Shown here piece after piece: positions 12,363 through 22,474 of a DNA stretch of 64,000 nt (position 1 is its first letter; each line of letters begins with the position of its first letter). The stretch comes from Trichoplusia ni (taxonomy: Eukaryota; Arthropoda; Insecta; Lepidoptera; Noctuidae). The notes under the pieces were generated by a model. That model ran no database searches. It had not been told where the DNA came from and was given only the letters and a program-made list of their open reading frames with translations. Made by a program: the position numbers and the translations under genes. The stretch lies in the NCBI RefSeq assembly GCF_003590095.1, contig NW_020800324.1, positions 1-64,000 on the forward strand. The letters are read 5' to 3'.

Positions 12363-15300
12363 GTCATATTTGAGTATCGCATCAGACAGACATCAGGTTG
12401 TAGTAACTGACGCCGATGCATATTAGTTTACTTTATTGAAAGAATGTCTTGACTTGTCAAAAATAATGATTTAGTTAGACATTAACATATTTAAAATGTG
12501 TTTAATAGAATCTTTATATAGCATTTTAAATATCTATCTGACCGGTCGAGATATGAGTTACACTAAATTTTTATCACATTTTTGGGTCAACATTCACGGT
12601 GAACTTTCGTATGTTTTATACAAGTATATATGGAATTACCTTCCATATATACTTGTCACAAGGTAATTTGTCCTAATTTTGGGTTTAGTGAAAAATACGT
12701 TATATACTTTACTACCATACTATCTATAACTTTTTATCCACTAACGTTTTTGATTAAAATTCGCATGAACCTATCCAGTAATGAAAAGAAATCATATAAT
12801 AGTAATTGGAAGTTAAAGATGTAACAACCTTTTTCAAAAATACACGTAGAAAAACTTTACTTGTAACTTTCTCGTTACTTAACAGGATCACTCTCACTGA
12901 ACGGTTCCCTAACATCGGAAGTTTTTCCGAATCAGTACAGTATTTCGGGTTTGCCTTGAACTAAACAAACAAACTCATACTCTCTCTTTAGTATTGGCGG
13001 AGATGTTCGAGCCACAAAATTATGTAGAAGGCCGAGAGCGAAAGTGATGAGCACTCGTTACGTATTCTACCTACTTTTTAAGGTGACCTTCCTTCCCACA
13101 AATGGGTACAGAAAGTAGGCTCCACACAATAGAAATGTTTCAAATTTATTGATATTTAATATAATGTAGGCGTCTGCGACTTTGTGCTCTCTATTTCTCT
13201 CGCAAACGAACCATTCACCACAATATTTAAAAATGCTACTACTTGAATACTAGATGATTGTCTTCTCTGACCAAAGCGGGAAAAGTAAGTAAAACATTCT
13301 TCAATTAATGCATTTCACACTCATCAGTGTGAAGTCGAAGTGACTCTTGAAGTAACAAGTAGTAACCTGTTGATTGGATTTTTTTATTCTGACACAATCC
13401 ATTCGTAAATCGACCAATATTAGTGTATTTTAGATTCGTAGACCAACAAGACTGCCTGTTATCAAGTAATATCAAAGTTATACAAAATGATAAATTATAT
13501 TCCAATCATAAATCATTTTAAATTAATTCTTCTTAAAATATATTAACTTTAGCATACAGTATTGTTGGATGTTGCACGTGGAAACTGTTCAACTTCAGCT
13601 ATTGAACTTTCTATGTGACTTTTACCCTTTGCTCTATCCGCCCACACAGTTTACGTAATTGCTCTTCAGAGCTGGAATATATCAGGATATGTTATAATAG
13701 AGCGATGATCGCTGAAAAAGTCTTCCTACTCTACTTAGCCCTAAATTATGTTCATTCTCTTACGATGTAAACGCAATATTTTTACGTCGGGAAGACTATC
13801 TGAACAGTATAATATGATATTTTTACACATAATATAATACTAATTTCTCTTGTTATTCGCGATATTTTATTTCGTACTCTTTACTGCGCATAAGTAGGTA
13901 CAACCCTCGGTAAACGTAACTAGGGGTCCGGTGCATTAAAGTGAAAGGGGCAGCTTTAGGATTATGCCTAATGTCTGGCATCCCAGACCCCTCTCTGATG
14001 CTCCCCTACGAGGGTGACTGTGATCCGCACCCTCATCATTAGTATTATTATTATTCAAGGATACATTTCCCCCAATAACGAAACAAGGAACGTGATCTGT
14101 GGATTGATTTTCTCAACACGAGGATATACGAATATGATGTTACTATGTTCGCAGTTCCTTATCATTCAACCTTTGGAAAATCTGTAACCACATGCGACGT
14201 ATTACGTACGTACCCGAAAAAAAGCATTAAGTATTTATACAATTATTTCTCCGGAACGTGGATAAAGGTCACGTCCCACGCAAATCTAGGGTGTTATCGG
14301 GTGTGGGGAGCGCGGCGCGGGGAGGTCGGGCACGCGCGGGCACGCCGACCTTGCCCGGCTGTGACTCTGCGACCTTGGAGCCGACCGCCCGCGCCCCGCG
14401 CGCCCCGCACCCTCCCCGGGGGTGGCCAGCACCCGCACGCCCACGGCCACCCTCCGGCCCCCTATCTCCTGGCCGCCCACGCTCTACACCTCGTGCAAAA
14501 TTTAATACCTACCTATATCACTGCAAGTGCTCATGTAACAAGAGCTGATCTAAAACGTACAATGTGGCACTAGTGGCAATCAAACTGCGTAGTGGAGAAA
14601 TTAAAATATTTAGTTCACTATTTATTCCCTTTAGGAAACCTAGCCACATGCTCGTAACTGACGGATGCAGTGCTCATAATTGAACGACGTGTATAAAAGT
14701 CTAGACAATATTAATTTATTAGATGTTAATAAACATGGAAGTGTCCTGTTTCCGCGTGAACCGAGGCCCGGCCCGGGTTCGACCTCGCCGGCACAAGGTC
14801 GCGGGCAGCCTTATTCGGGGTTTTCCGTATACCTACAGCCTGAAGGTCTCTGACATTGACTATTTACAGCACAATAAGTATACTATGTATAACAATGTCA
14901 CAAGGAACAATTCGCTTATTTGTCTCCTACATTGTAAGGTTGACATAATAACGTTTTCAAGGAGGCTTATGATAACATGACCTAAAAATGAGTTACTGTA
15001 TTAAATATTTAATGTTGGTATTTTACTAAATTAAGCATCTTAAGTAATTATATTAATATCTAAATTCTTATATTATCTAGTAATTCGCGTATTCGCATAT
15101 TTGGTTCAATCGTTATAATCGCATCATGGTCTGGTTCGACGGGAGCAATCATAATTATTTGATATTAAATAAACTTTGCTATCATTTATTTACAAATTGA
15201 ATCAAATATTCTATCTGCATACAACGTATGTAAAATATTGATCAAACTTGAAATCTGCGACGTAGAAGCCTGCGTGGAATTTTCTGGTGCAATAATTTCC

Positions 15301-16644
15301 AGGAACAATATGGCGGTACAGAGAATATTATAGATAGTTGGAATGGAGGCTGCGCGGTTGGGGTGGGCGACTGGGGTAGGGGTAGGGCCGGGGTTACGCG
15401 TGGCGGAGCACGGGCGTTGCATCCTACCGCGCGAGTCAAGTGCAGGGCCGCGCATTGCGCCGGTGCACCCGCGCCAAATGTCATGCGCCCGCCGACCGGC
15501 GACCGGTCAATAACATCAAATGCCGCGAATATCCTGCTACATTTCATACCATAAAAGGAAATCCACTAGCTCTCAGATGACATTTTGAAATACTACGCAA
15601 TAGTTATTAATTACTATCGGATTTTACGTTCGATAGTACCATTTTGGGGGTATCAGTAGGACTTTCTAGGCACAGCTAAATTATTAGATTGCTTAGACCT
15701 TTTAAGTTATACCTTCTTATATTCTAATTTGCAAAATTGCATCACGCTTATCCAATTTTTGATAACAGATTTCAAACAAACGAGTATCAACAAGTTGTAT
15801 ACGTACATACTACTGTTACACACTAGTTTGGTAGAATGTCGGCAACAGATTCTGTATTGATCTGAGGTTATGACGCAGTATTTGTCAAGTTATTTTCAGT
15901 ATACCTTAGTCCTACATATTTCGATAACCAATCGTTGTGCAATACTAAAGCCATGTGTCAAGCCATATAATGATGAAAGGAAGTTGAAACTTGTTATTGT
16001 TTTTATTTAAATATCGAGTGATCTTGAGTAATGATGATAAACGGAAGATTCTTTTGGCAATTTTATTATCCTATAGTTCCGTGTCTATACGGAAATCAGA
16101 AAGCTTCTTTTAATCAGACCGGTTGATGTTGAACTTAAGGAAATCCAACTTAACCTGGTCAAGAACCGGAATCTACTGTTGGAATATTTTTGCATATTTT
16201 TTTTTAAAAACTTGTCATTGGTGTAGATTTATTTGTTGCGATCACAGAATGACTTCGTAGGATATACAGAAGTGGAAGCGGTAGTGCGGCGCGGAAGTAG
16301 CGGAGGCCGCAGGTCGTCGACCGCAGTCGGCACTACCAGTGGTCATTACGATCCAAGTGATGATGGTATCATTTATTTCATTATACGAGTGTCATAGGTG
16401 ACGTATAGTAGATATACTTACTAAGTTCGGAGATTTCCATTTACGTTTTGACTGGTACTCAATGCTCTGCTGTCCGTGGGTTTGTGACTTTCAGGCCTAG
16501 ATGTCTTATGTATGTTATAATATTCTTATGTATGTGTAGATTTTGATTTTAGTTTCTTTACTGACCAGATGGGTTCGTACTAGCTCTGATGTTTTTGTGT
16601 TCTACTGTGCAGATTTTGTATTTAGGGTTATGAATGAAATGCAT
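12363..16644. other. Intergenic DNA proximal to the E75 3' end
   Basis: No gene recognised. Holds the 12620 hairpin and CpG-rich islets at 14290-14470 and 15340-15510, whose open frames on both strands look compositional. A small inverted repeat GTCTGG/CCAGAC lies near 13973-13988. E75 transcripts could extend into the right end if a distal poly(A) site is used. Confidence 0.5.
12620..12656. repeat. Perfect 16-bp hairpin
   Basis: ACAAGTATATATGGAA (12620-12635) and its exact reverse complement (12641-12656) flank a five-base loop TTACC. No homology extends outwards, so it is a self-contained snapback. Confidence 0.9.
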
Positions 16645-16985
16645 AGGTAATTTTTACAAGATTCTTTTATTTTAGTTCGACAACCTGTCATTATATTAAC
16701 AAACAAATGACTGAGCACGCTCACATACGCACATACAATACACACAACAAACACACCGCGACCGGCGCTGCATTGCATTTATAAATTACACTTATATAGT
16801 CTTAAATTATTTTTCAGTCTATTGCGCTCTCCTCGTCCGGCGCCGGCCACGCACTCACGCGTCCTAATCAAATTATCACATATAATATATTAAAACGATC
16901 TGCGAACGATTACTATTTACTAGTTCATTTAATTTAAAGTAGGTCGGGGTGGGGTGGCGGAGACAAGTGGCTCCGCGGGCCGGTC
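16645..16985 (-). other. E75 3' untranslated region (minimal estimate)
   Basis: Sequence after the TGA at 16986 is AU-rich with a GC patch. A canonical AATAAA lies on the minus strand at 16671-16666, about 315 bases after the stop, so the shortest 3' UTR would end near 16645. Further AATAAA copies occur lower (for example near 16372 and 16208), so a longer UTR is possible. Confidence 0.5.
16666..16671 (-). terminator. Candidate E75 poly(A) signal AATAAA
   Basis: This is the first canonical AATAAA downstream of the E75 stop codon on the coding strand, followed within 20 bases by a TTGTAAAAATTA stretch. Cleavage site inferred, not seen. Confidence 0.45.
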
Positions 16986-18515
16986 TCACGCCTCCAACAT
17001 CTGCGGCATGAAGGAGCGCGGCGGCGACGGCGACTTCTTGGAGAGGTTGAGGGGCGCGTCCGCGTCCGACACGTCCACCTGCAGCGCCATAACGGGCTGC
17101 GGCGCGGGCGACGCGCCCCGGTAGCATGTGAGGAGACCTCCCGTGCGCATCGGGCAGCCCTCCACCGCGGCGCCCGCCTCCCCGCGCCGCATGTACTGCT
17201 GGATGATGTCGGTGCGCTTCAGCTGCTCGGGGGTCATGCGGGGACCCTCCATGAGGCTCTTGGCCAGCACTGAATGCGTGGAGGATAGCGAGGCGCGCAG
17301 GGGGCGCGGGGAGTGCGCCGGGTGCGCCGGGCTGGCGGGGTGCGGGTGTTGTGGCGGCTGCACTGAGGGCGCCGGCCTGACTACACGCGCTTCGGCCTCG
17401 CCGGTGTCACGACGCATCGCACGGAATTTCTTGTGAGGTTTGTACGCCTCGTCCATCAGCGAAGTGGTGTGATATAGCGGTGGCGCTTCTAGCACACGTT
17501 TGAGCACTGGCATGTCATCCGCTGTGGGGGGTGGCCGCCTGTCATCCGAGTGCTCCTCTAGTGAAGATCTCGGGCTTGAGCAACCTGAACCAGGTCCAAC
17601 TATTCTTTCGTGCTTCTCATTTCCTGACTCAATACCAGAATCTGTTGGTGAGTCCAGTTTGCGGTAGCGAGGCGGCGGGCGGACTGGCGTGACGGTGAGC
17701 CCGTTATGTGCGAGGTGTGCAACACCCAGGGCTTCTTCATCTACGGACCCTCGTGAGTCCAGTCGCCGACGCCCGGCCAGCGTAGCGGCTAGCAGGGGCG
17801 TGCCGCAGTCTCCGACGGCTTCGCCGGACTCGCTGCTCGATACTGATCCAATTGGGCTTCGTGCCGACTCGTCAGCTCCAGAATCACCCCATGACATGAC
17901 ACCCTCTTCATCTGTCCACATTTGCTGGCGTAGTAATTCTTTGTGTTCAGTGCGAAAAACTACTAGTTTCTCGGTGTGAAGTGTGCTAAGGGTGCGTAGG
18001 TCAGGCAGGGTATCCATTAATTCTCTAAGGAATCCTGGCCGGTCGGGCCTGTTCTGAGCAATGACTGTTTGCAAACACGCCTTAAGTCGCGCGTGCATTC
18101 TTTCCACAAGTTCTACGTTGCGAAGTCCAGGCCTATCTGGTGTGATGAGCACTATAGCACAGAAAAGACCGATTTCTGCGTCTGTTAGGTTCATAGAGTT
18201 CATTCGCTCGGCGAATTTAAACGTAGAATCCACGAGGAACCTTGCATTGGCGCCACTTTGGATAGAGTCCCGTTTCATGACTTGACCGTTTAGGCAAATT
18301 ATACTATTGAGTGGCGCATCAAACATACAAATTAGCCGCACAAACAACGCATCAAATAGTCCACTTTTGAGCAGCGTGAATTTGTCATCCTGTGTGAGCA
18401 GCTGGAAGCCAGGAATGAGCCCAGCGAAGTCTATTACGCCACGAATGACGTGCGCAAACCGTTGAGAGAATTCCTTCTCTGATTGTAGCTCTGGCGCAGG
18501 GTTTAGGGGGCAAGC
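16986..18515 (-). CDS. E75: E75 common exon 5: ligand-binding domain and F domain, to the stop codon
   Basis: This exon is shared by all isoforms and gives residues 196-704 of E75A. It begins after an acceptor reading TTATAG with ACPLNPAPELQSEKEF and runs open to TGA at 16988-16986. Residues 196 to about 395 are the nuclear-receptor ligand-binding domain, recognisable by FAHVIRGVIDFAGL, LTQDDKFTLLKSG, MNLTDAEIGLFCAIVL and RTLSTLHTEKLVVF. His375 in LHTEK aligns with a heme-ligating histidine of Rev-erb/E75 receptors (family knowledge). The long F domain follows, low in complexity but with islands conserved in E75: YRKLDSPTDSGIESGNEK, DMPVLKRVLEAPPLYHTTS, SVLAKSLMEGPRMTPEQ, PLNLSKKSPSPP and the terminal MLEA. 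The F domain is GC-rich relative to the flanks. No frameshift or internal stop is seen. The 109-base intron upstream (18624-18516) is the shortest in the gene. Confidence 0.97.
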   Translation of the reverse strand, partial: ACPLNPAPELQSEKEFSQRFAHVIRGVIDFAGLIPGFQLLTQDDKFTLLKSGLFDALFVRLICMFDAPLNSIICLNGQVMKRDSIQSGANARFLVDSTFKFAERMNSMNLTDAEIGLFCAIVLITPDRPGLRNVELVERMHARLKACLQTVIAQNRPDRPGFLRELMDTLPDLRTLSTLHTEKLVVFRTEHKELLRQQMWTDEEGVMSWGDSGADESARSPIGSVSSSESGEAVGDCGTPLLAATLAGRRRLDSRGSVDEEALGVAHLAHNGLTVTPVRPPPRYRKLDSPTDSGIESGNEKHERIVGPGSGCSSPRSSLEEHSDDRRPPPTADDMPVLKRVLEAPPLYHTTSLMDEAYKPHKKFRAMRRDTGEAEARVVRPAPSVQPPQHPHPASPAHPAHSPRPLRASLSSTHSVLAKSLMEGPRMTPEQLKRTDIIQQYMRRGEAGAAVEGCPMRTGGLLTCYRGASPAPQPVMALQVDVSDADAPLNLSKKSPSPPRSFMPQMLEA

Positions 18516-18624
18516 CTATAACAAAAGAAAAAACAGTTATTCATGGGGTTCAGATGGCAAAATTAGTATTATTGAGGAACAATTATTTAATGAAATTCTT
18601 TAATAAATAGAAAAGCATGCTTAC
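18516..18624 (-). other. Short intron between E75 hinge and ligand-binding exons
   Basis: This is a 109-base phase-0 intron with GTAAGC donor and TATAG acceptor on the minus strand. Its frame stays open from the donor for 14 codons and then reaches a stop, so retention would truncate the receptor before the ligand-binding domain. Confidence 0.93.
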
Positions 18625-18860
18625 CAAAGTGGGTTGCGAGTAGGTGGGACAGTCACGAGCACGTGCGCGCATGGCGGCGACGCGATCCCGCGTGAACTCG
18701 CAGGTGTCGAGGTGAGCGCGCACCACGCGCGCCAGCAATCTCGGGGCATCGTCTAACTCTGCCGCCGCAGCTTGCTCATTTGCTCGTGACGTGGAGGATT
18801 GTTGCATTGCTGCAAGGATGCGCGCTTTCTCGCGCTTTGGGACACGACCGAATCGCACGG
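18625..18860 (-). CDS. E75: E75 common exon 4: C-terminal extension, hinge and start of ligand-binding region
   Basis: This exon encodes A117 (split codon) to L195 of E75A. It starts after a strong T-rich acceptor ending TTGCAG and ends at a GTAAGC donor in phase 0. The first residues, VRFGRVPKREKARILAAMQ, are the basic C-terminal extension that follows the second zinc finger and contacts DNA in monomer-binding receptors of this family. The second half, around PRLLARVVRAHLDTCEF, enters the ligand-binding region; the His and Cys in HLDTCEF are of the kind implicated in heme/NO binding by Drosophila E75 (family knowledge; exact correspondence is inferred). It is the first exon shared by all four isoforms: A, B and C join from exon 22168, D joins from 20100. 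The acceptor accepts a single base from the upstream exon, making Ala for A/B/C (G|CC) and Pro for D (C|CC). Confidence 0.96.
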
Positions 18861-20099
18861 CTGCAACAAAAAAAAAACAAAGTTTAATTTATGCATGAAT
18901 CATCAAAGTGACCTCTAGGGCTCGATTAAAAAGCGGTCATACAAGACCCGAAGCATTGTATGAACAACTAACAACGGGAATGTTGCGCAAGGTCGTGACT
19001 AAACATACTCTGGGTTGCAGCTGTCGTTAAGTGCGCGCGTGTGCACGGCAGGCCATGTGCACGCGCAGCTGACGCCGCGAGGGTAGAGTTCATCGGCCGT
19101 CGCATCGCGTGGCCCACCCTAGTCTGGCGCGCCGAACTTAATACGAAATCCGTGGGGAACTCTGAATGCGGCGCGGTTAAGTGAACTAGTTTGAATGACG
19201 AGTGACAAAGCCCGAACTGCGAGGTCACGCTAAAAGTGTTACGACTTTCTCGCGCTAGGCACGTCGTGGACCAAAATGTAGTATGCGCCAGGGGCGGGCG
19301 CGGCGCTTGCGGCGTTCATGCGCGCACGTCGGTGAAAGTGTTTGCGTGCACGCCGCGCGGTTGAAAACGAAAGCGGAGAGCTCGCGGCTCTCGCCATTTC
19401 TCCTGACTTTCGCTGCGCGATGTGGGCCGCACCAGATGCACGATCCCATTGTTCACAACCAACATTTTTTATTATGGTTGGCCTTTGTTGGGCTTGCACT
19501 GTGCCTTTGGTACGATTTTTAGTCAAATAACGATTTACTACGATTTAGACCACATCATAAAGTGTTAGTTAATTTAATAATTTCAGAGAAAATATTGTGA
19601 TTTAGCAAATGTTGTTAACAATAAAATTGGTATGTTACCATTTATTGTTTGATTACCGAATTTGATCTGCATTGTTAATCTTTTTTTTTTTTAATCTTAA
19701 TGAATATATATTAAAGCAGTATTAGCGATAGTTGCAAAAACTATTCTATTTTTATCAAAGTCAATTAAGTGCCTGGACGAATACCAAACAATACAAAGTT
19801 TTGTTTTGATAGACTTGAAGCTAACTATTTTCAACGCTTGTATTGTATGCATATTTAATTCATGGATTTTGTAGTTTTATGAATATCCGCAAAAAATAAA
19901 ATGAATTGAAGCACACTTGAAAAAATTGCGAGTCTCGTACTTTCCAAAATCAAATACATGTTTACTGCTACGCTTTGTGTAGTGGTCGTAGCACAGTGCT
20001 ACGAACTTTTCAATATCGTTCAATTGCCCTGTTTAGCTAAGGTATGAATCCCAAAATATTTATTTTTATTTACTAAACTAATATCCAAAAAATACCTAC
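18861..20099 (-). other. E75 intron between the E75D exon and the hinge exon
   Basis: Intron in all forms. It contains a GC-rich segment at 19020-19440 and AT-rich remainder; I see no coding or RNA feature. Confidence 0.65.
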
Positions 20100-20163
20100 G
20101 TGCATTGTGATATTTCACAACACCGTTGAGGATCCCTTTCAGGATTGGTAAATCTTCTCCCAT
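20100..20163 (-). CDS. E75: E75D-specific first coding exon (DNA-binding-domain-less isoform)
   Basis: This is a 64-base exon inside the intron between the second-finger exon and the hinge exon. It reads MGEDLPILKGILNGVVKYHN then Ala and one base of the next codon, followed by a GTAGGT donor. The leftover C joins CC of exon 18860 to make Pro, giving ...YHNAPVRFGRVPKREK. From memory, Drosophila E75D begins almost identically (MGEELPILKGILNGVV) with the same junction; that agreement across insect orders in 21 codons is the main evidence. A stop TAG lies in frame at 20199-20197. A second in-frame ATG lies four codons upstream at 20175-20173, so the protein may start MVSDMGED. The product (609 or 613 aa) has ligand-binding and F domains but no zinc fingers, so it should act by dimerising or titrating partners rather than by binding DNA (inference). 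Confidence 0.88.
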
Positions 20164-20216
20164 GTCTGATACCATTACAGTTTTTTTCACTATTAACTAG
20201 TTCACAGCCAATGGCC

Positions 20217-20248
20217 ACTGATAACTTAGATGAACTGGTAACTTTATG
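20217..20248 (-). promoter_or_regulatory. Candidate E75D core promoter: TATA-like box plus initiator
   Basis: On the minus strand CATAAAG (20248-20242) is followed by an arthropod initiator TTATCAGTGG with its A at 20219. The box starts at -29 relative to that A, the normal TATA-to-start spacing. It would give a 44-56 base leader before the E75D start codons. CATAAAG departs from the best TATA by one base, so this is a positional inference, not proof. Confidence 0.38.
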
Positions 20249-20548
20249 TTAGTTTATGACTAAATTAAATTTGTACACGAAGTATAGTGTCACATATCAC
20301 TCGAAAAATAATTTGTAATTTGCACATTCACTGTAATCCAATGCGTAGCAGTAATAATCCGATAGTGCAGCGATGTAGTCAGCGGCGTATACTGGAGCAG
20401 TCACCGTGAGCAAGTATCGCGTTCTCGTACCGAACTGCGGAGCGACTTAATAACATAGCGATAGCAATGAGGGCTGACGACCGGTGCGCGGGCCGGACTC
20501 CCTCGCACTGCGCCGCGGCGCGCGCCGCGCCAACCTTGAACTTGAGGC

Positions 20549-20579
20549 GGGGGGGAGGGGAGCGGCGAGCGGGAGGGGG
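20549..20579 (+). repeat. G-run cluster upstream of E75D
   Basis: Runs of 7, 4, 3 and 5 G inside a CpG-rich islet about 330 bases upstream of the candidate E75D initiator, on the template strand. Confidence 0.6.
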
Positions 20580-21451
20580 CGCCGTCAATAAACTCCGCGC
20601 AGGCCCCTGCCCCCGCGCTCAAAGCCCCTCCACTACTTGCGCCACCTACCGTTCGAACCTTGCCGATTTAATCATTTGACGTGACATGGGAACATTACGG
20701 TCGCTTTCCAAATTCAAACTGTAGCTAATAATAGCAGAAAATATTGCACATTTCATTGTTTATAGTGTTTCTATGTAACATAAGTATGCATTTTAATATT
20801 TCGTGACATACTTTTATTTACTTTGCTTTCGTTGTTATTGTTTTTGCTTTACAAGTTAATTTAGTTATAGGCTTCAGGAGAAACACCGTTCATTTTGAAT
20901 TAGATTTATAATATATTATTACCATTTCATTTAATTGCTTAAGTATTAATTGGAAATTGTATGCAAGAATAAATAAAATATTAAGTGTTATTTGCCACAT
21001 AAGTGTTGAGTAGTTCAGGACTTTGACGTAAACCAATAGTGGCGCTAGTGTAGCAGTGTTTACGAAGTCGCGCGCCATCTGTTGTCGAGTGGCTGAACCA
21101 TATTCGTCAACAACAGGTTTGGTTCTTATCTGAGTGAATACTATGGTGCATGATAATTTGTAGCCCTTTTTATTCCATTTCATCAATATAAGTGGGTTAT
21201 TAGTAAAAAAGATTTTTATTATTTCCAGAAAGTTCGGATGCAGACATTTTTAGAGATCTTTTAAAACTTTAAATTATTTCTGGAGTCATGTTCTGCTATC
21301 ACAGATCTCTATTGGTTTTCATGTGTTTCAGAGTCATTGAGTGTAAGATCCTTTCATTTACGTTTGTGTAAACCTCAGAATTGAGATATGATATAACGCT
21401 ACGGCCATAATAATTATTACGGAGTAGTAGATATTCTTGGGAAACTACACG

Positions 21452-21464
21452 AGGTCATCGAACT
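21452..21464. promoter_or_regulatory. Ecdysone-response-element-like site upstream of E75D
   Basis: AGGTCATCGAACT matches 12 of 13 consensus positions. It lies about 1.2 kb upstream of the candidate E75D start and 1 kb downstream of the E75B start, so it could serve either. Chance occurrence is possible. Confidence 0.28.
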
Positions 21465-22167
21465 TCATTACGAAAGTGAAAATATAAATTTCACTCTCGC
21501 GCTTACGAAATGTGCCTTTCTCTGCTTTCACCAGCTCAGCGGGCGGTGTCGCTAGAGCGAGCGAGTGTCGCAACGAGCGGAGCGGGGCGGGCTGAGTAGC
21601 GCGGGCGTCGACCCGCTTAGCGTACGCTCACCCGCGCTTGCATAACCGACCTCCCACACCGCGGCGTACCGCGCACCCCGCGTCCCCGTGGCCGCGCGAA
21701 ATAGGATCTGTCCGTAGAGCAGCACGCGCGACGCGCACTGCACGCCAGCGCTCGGCGCTCGTGCGGCACACTTGGCGAGTGCGCGACGTGCGCGCGCCCG
21801 ACCTTCCCGTGCTAATTGCGTATGCCTATTGCAACCCAGAGTATGCTGACCGACATGTCACAACGTAATCACCGCGTCATATAATATCTTATAACTTTAT
21901 TACAATTTTTTAGCACGTATTGTATTAGGAAATAGAATTTACGACCTATGAAGTATTACAAAAACTGTTTCTACATTTATGGCTGGTTTTGTAATGATCT
22001 ATAATATACACAATTTAATAAACAATTAAATAATAGTTTCATGATAATAATAGTGGAATAAACTCTGTTTTTTTTGCTAACTTTATAAAGAAATTTAAAT
22101 TATTTTTTGTTATTCCAATATTTCCATCAGAAATCAGAAATTAAAGGTAAAAAGTGTTTTAACTCAC

Positions 22168-22312
22168 CATCTCTGCTCATGCCTACGGCGATGCATTTTT
22201 TCAACCGGCAGTACTGGCACCGATTTCTGTTGATCCTAAGGATGGAGCACTGTTGGTTTTTCGTACAGGGTCTGTACTGTATCTTCTGTTGGATGGAACG
22301 CCGGAAGAAGCC
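22168..22312 (-). CDS. E75: E75A/C second-zinc-finger exon (alternative acceptor inside the E75B exon)
   Basis: For E75A and E75C the exon starts at an acceptor ATTCCCAG that lies within E75B coding sequence, then reads GFFRRSIQQKIQYRPCTKNQ and on to GMSRD plus one base. It supplies Cys84, Cys90, Cys100 and Cys103 of the second zinc finger (E75A numbering) and the FFRR part of the recognition helix. It is 145 bases, phase 0 at entry, matching the finger-1 exon that ends ...CEGCK, and phase 1 at exit. The pyrimidine tract before the acceptor is short and interrupted, which fits regulated use. Confidence 0.94.
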
Positions 22313-22474
22313 CTGGGAATCACAGCGGCAGTTAGTGTCGCGCTCGTTGTCGGAGCCCTCGTCGCTGGAGCAGCCAGAGTCGCTAGACTCGCGGCGCGCC
22401 TCCAGCATGCTCACCAGCACCGAGTGCCGCTCGCGCAACTCAGCGCCTGCGTTGCACGACATCGCACGCACCAT
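22168..22474 (-). CDS. E75: E75B first coding exon (unique N-terminus plus second zinc finger)
   Basis: In E75B this is one uninterrupted exon of 102 codons plus one base. The first 54 residues (MVRAMSCNAGAELRERHSVL... to ...RESSDSGCSSDEGSDNE and NCRCDSQ) are B-specific and acidic/serine-rich. They run straight into GFFRRSIQQKIQYRPC, the second zinc finger. The start is fixed by a TGA codon immediately upstream at 22477-22475. E75B therefore lacks finger 1, as in Drosophila, and cannot bind DNA in the usual way; in flies E75B instead represses HR3 by direct contact (family knowledge). The predicted protein is 690 aa. The serine-rich ARRESSDSGCSS stretch resembles the fly E75B region just before the finger. 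The donor is GTGAGT in phase 1. Confidence 0.93.

Larger units (their letters stand above)
20249..22167 (-). other. E75 intron, part upstream of the E75D exon
   Basis: Intron for A/B/C and upstream region for E75D. CpG-rich islets lie at 20460-20640 and 21540-21830; these are likely promoter or enhancer DNA by composition only. No other exon seen. Confidence 0.6.

Noticed and set aside
14145..14573. A 142-codon plus-strand open frame with overlapping frames on both strands
   Set aside because: It spans a GC-rich islet in which several frames on both strands stay open at once; the protein is low-complexity Ala/Pro/Arg with no motif.
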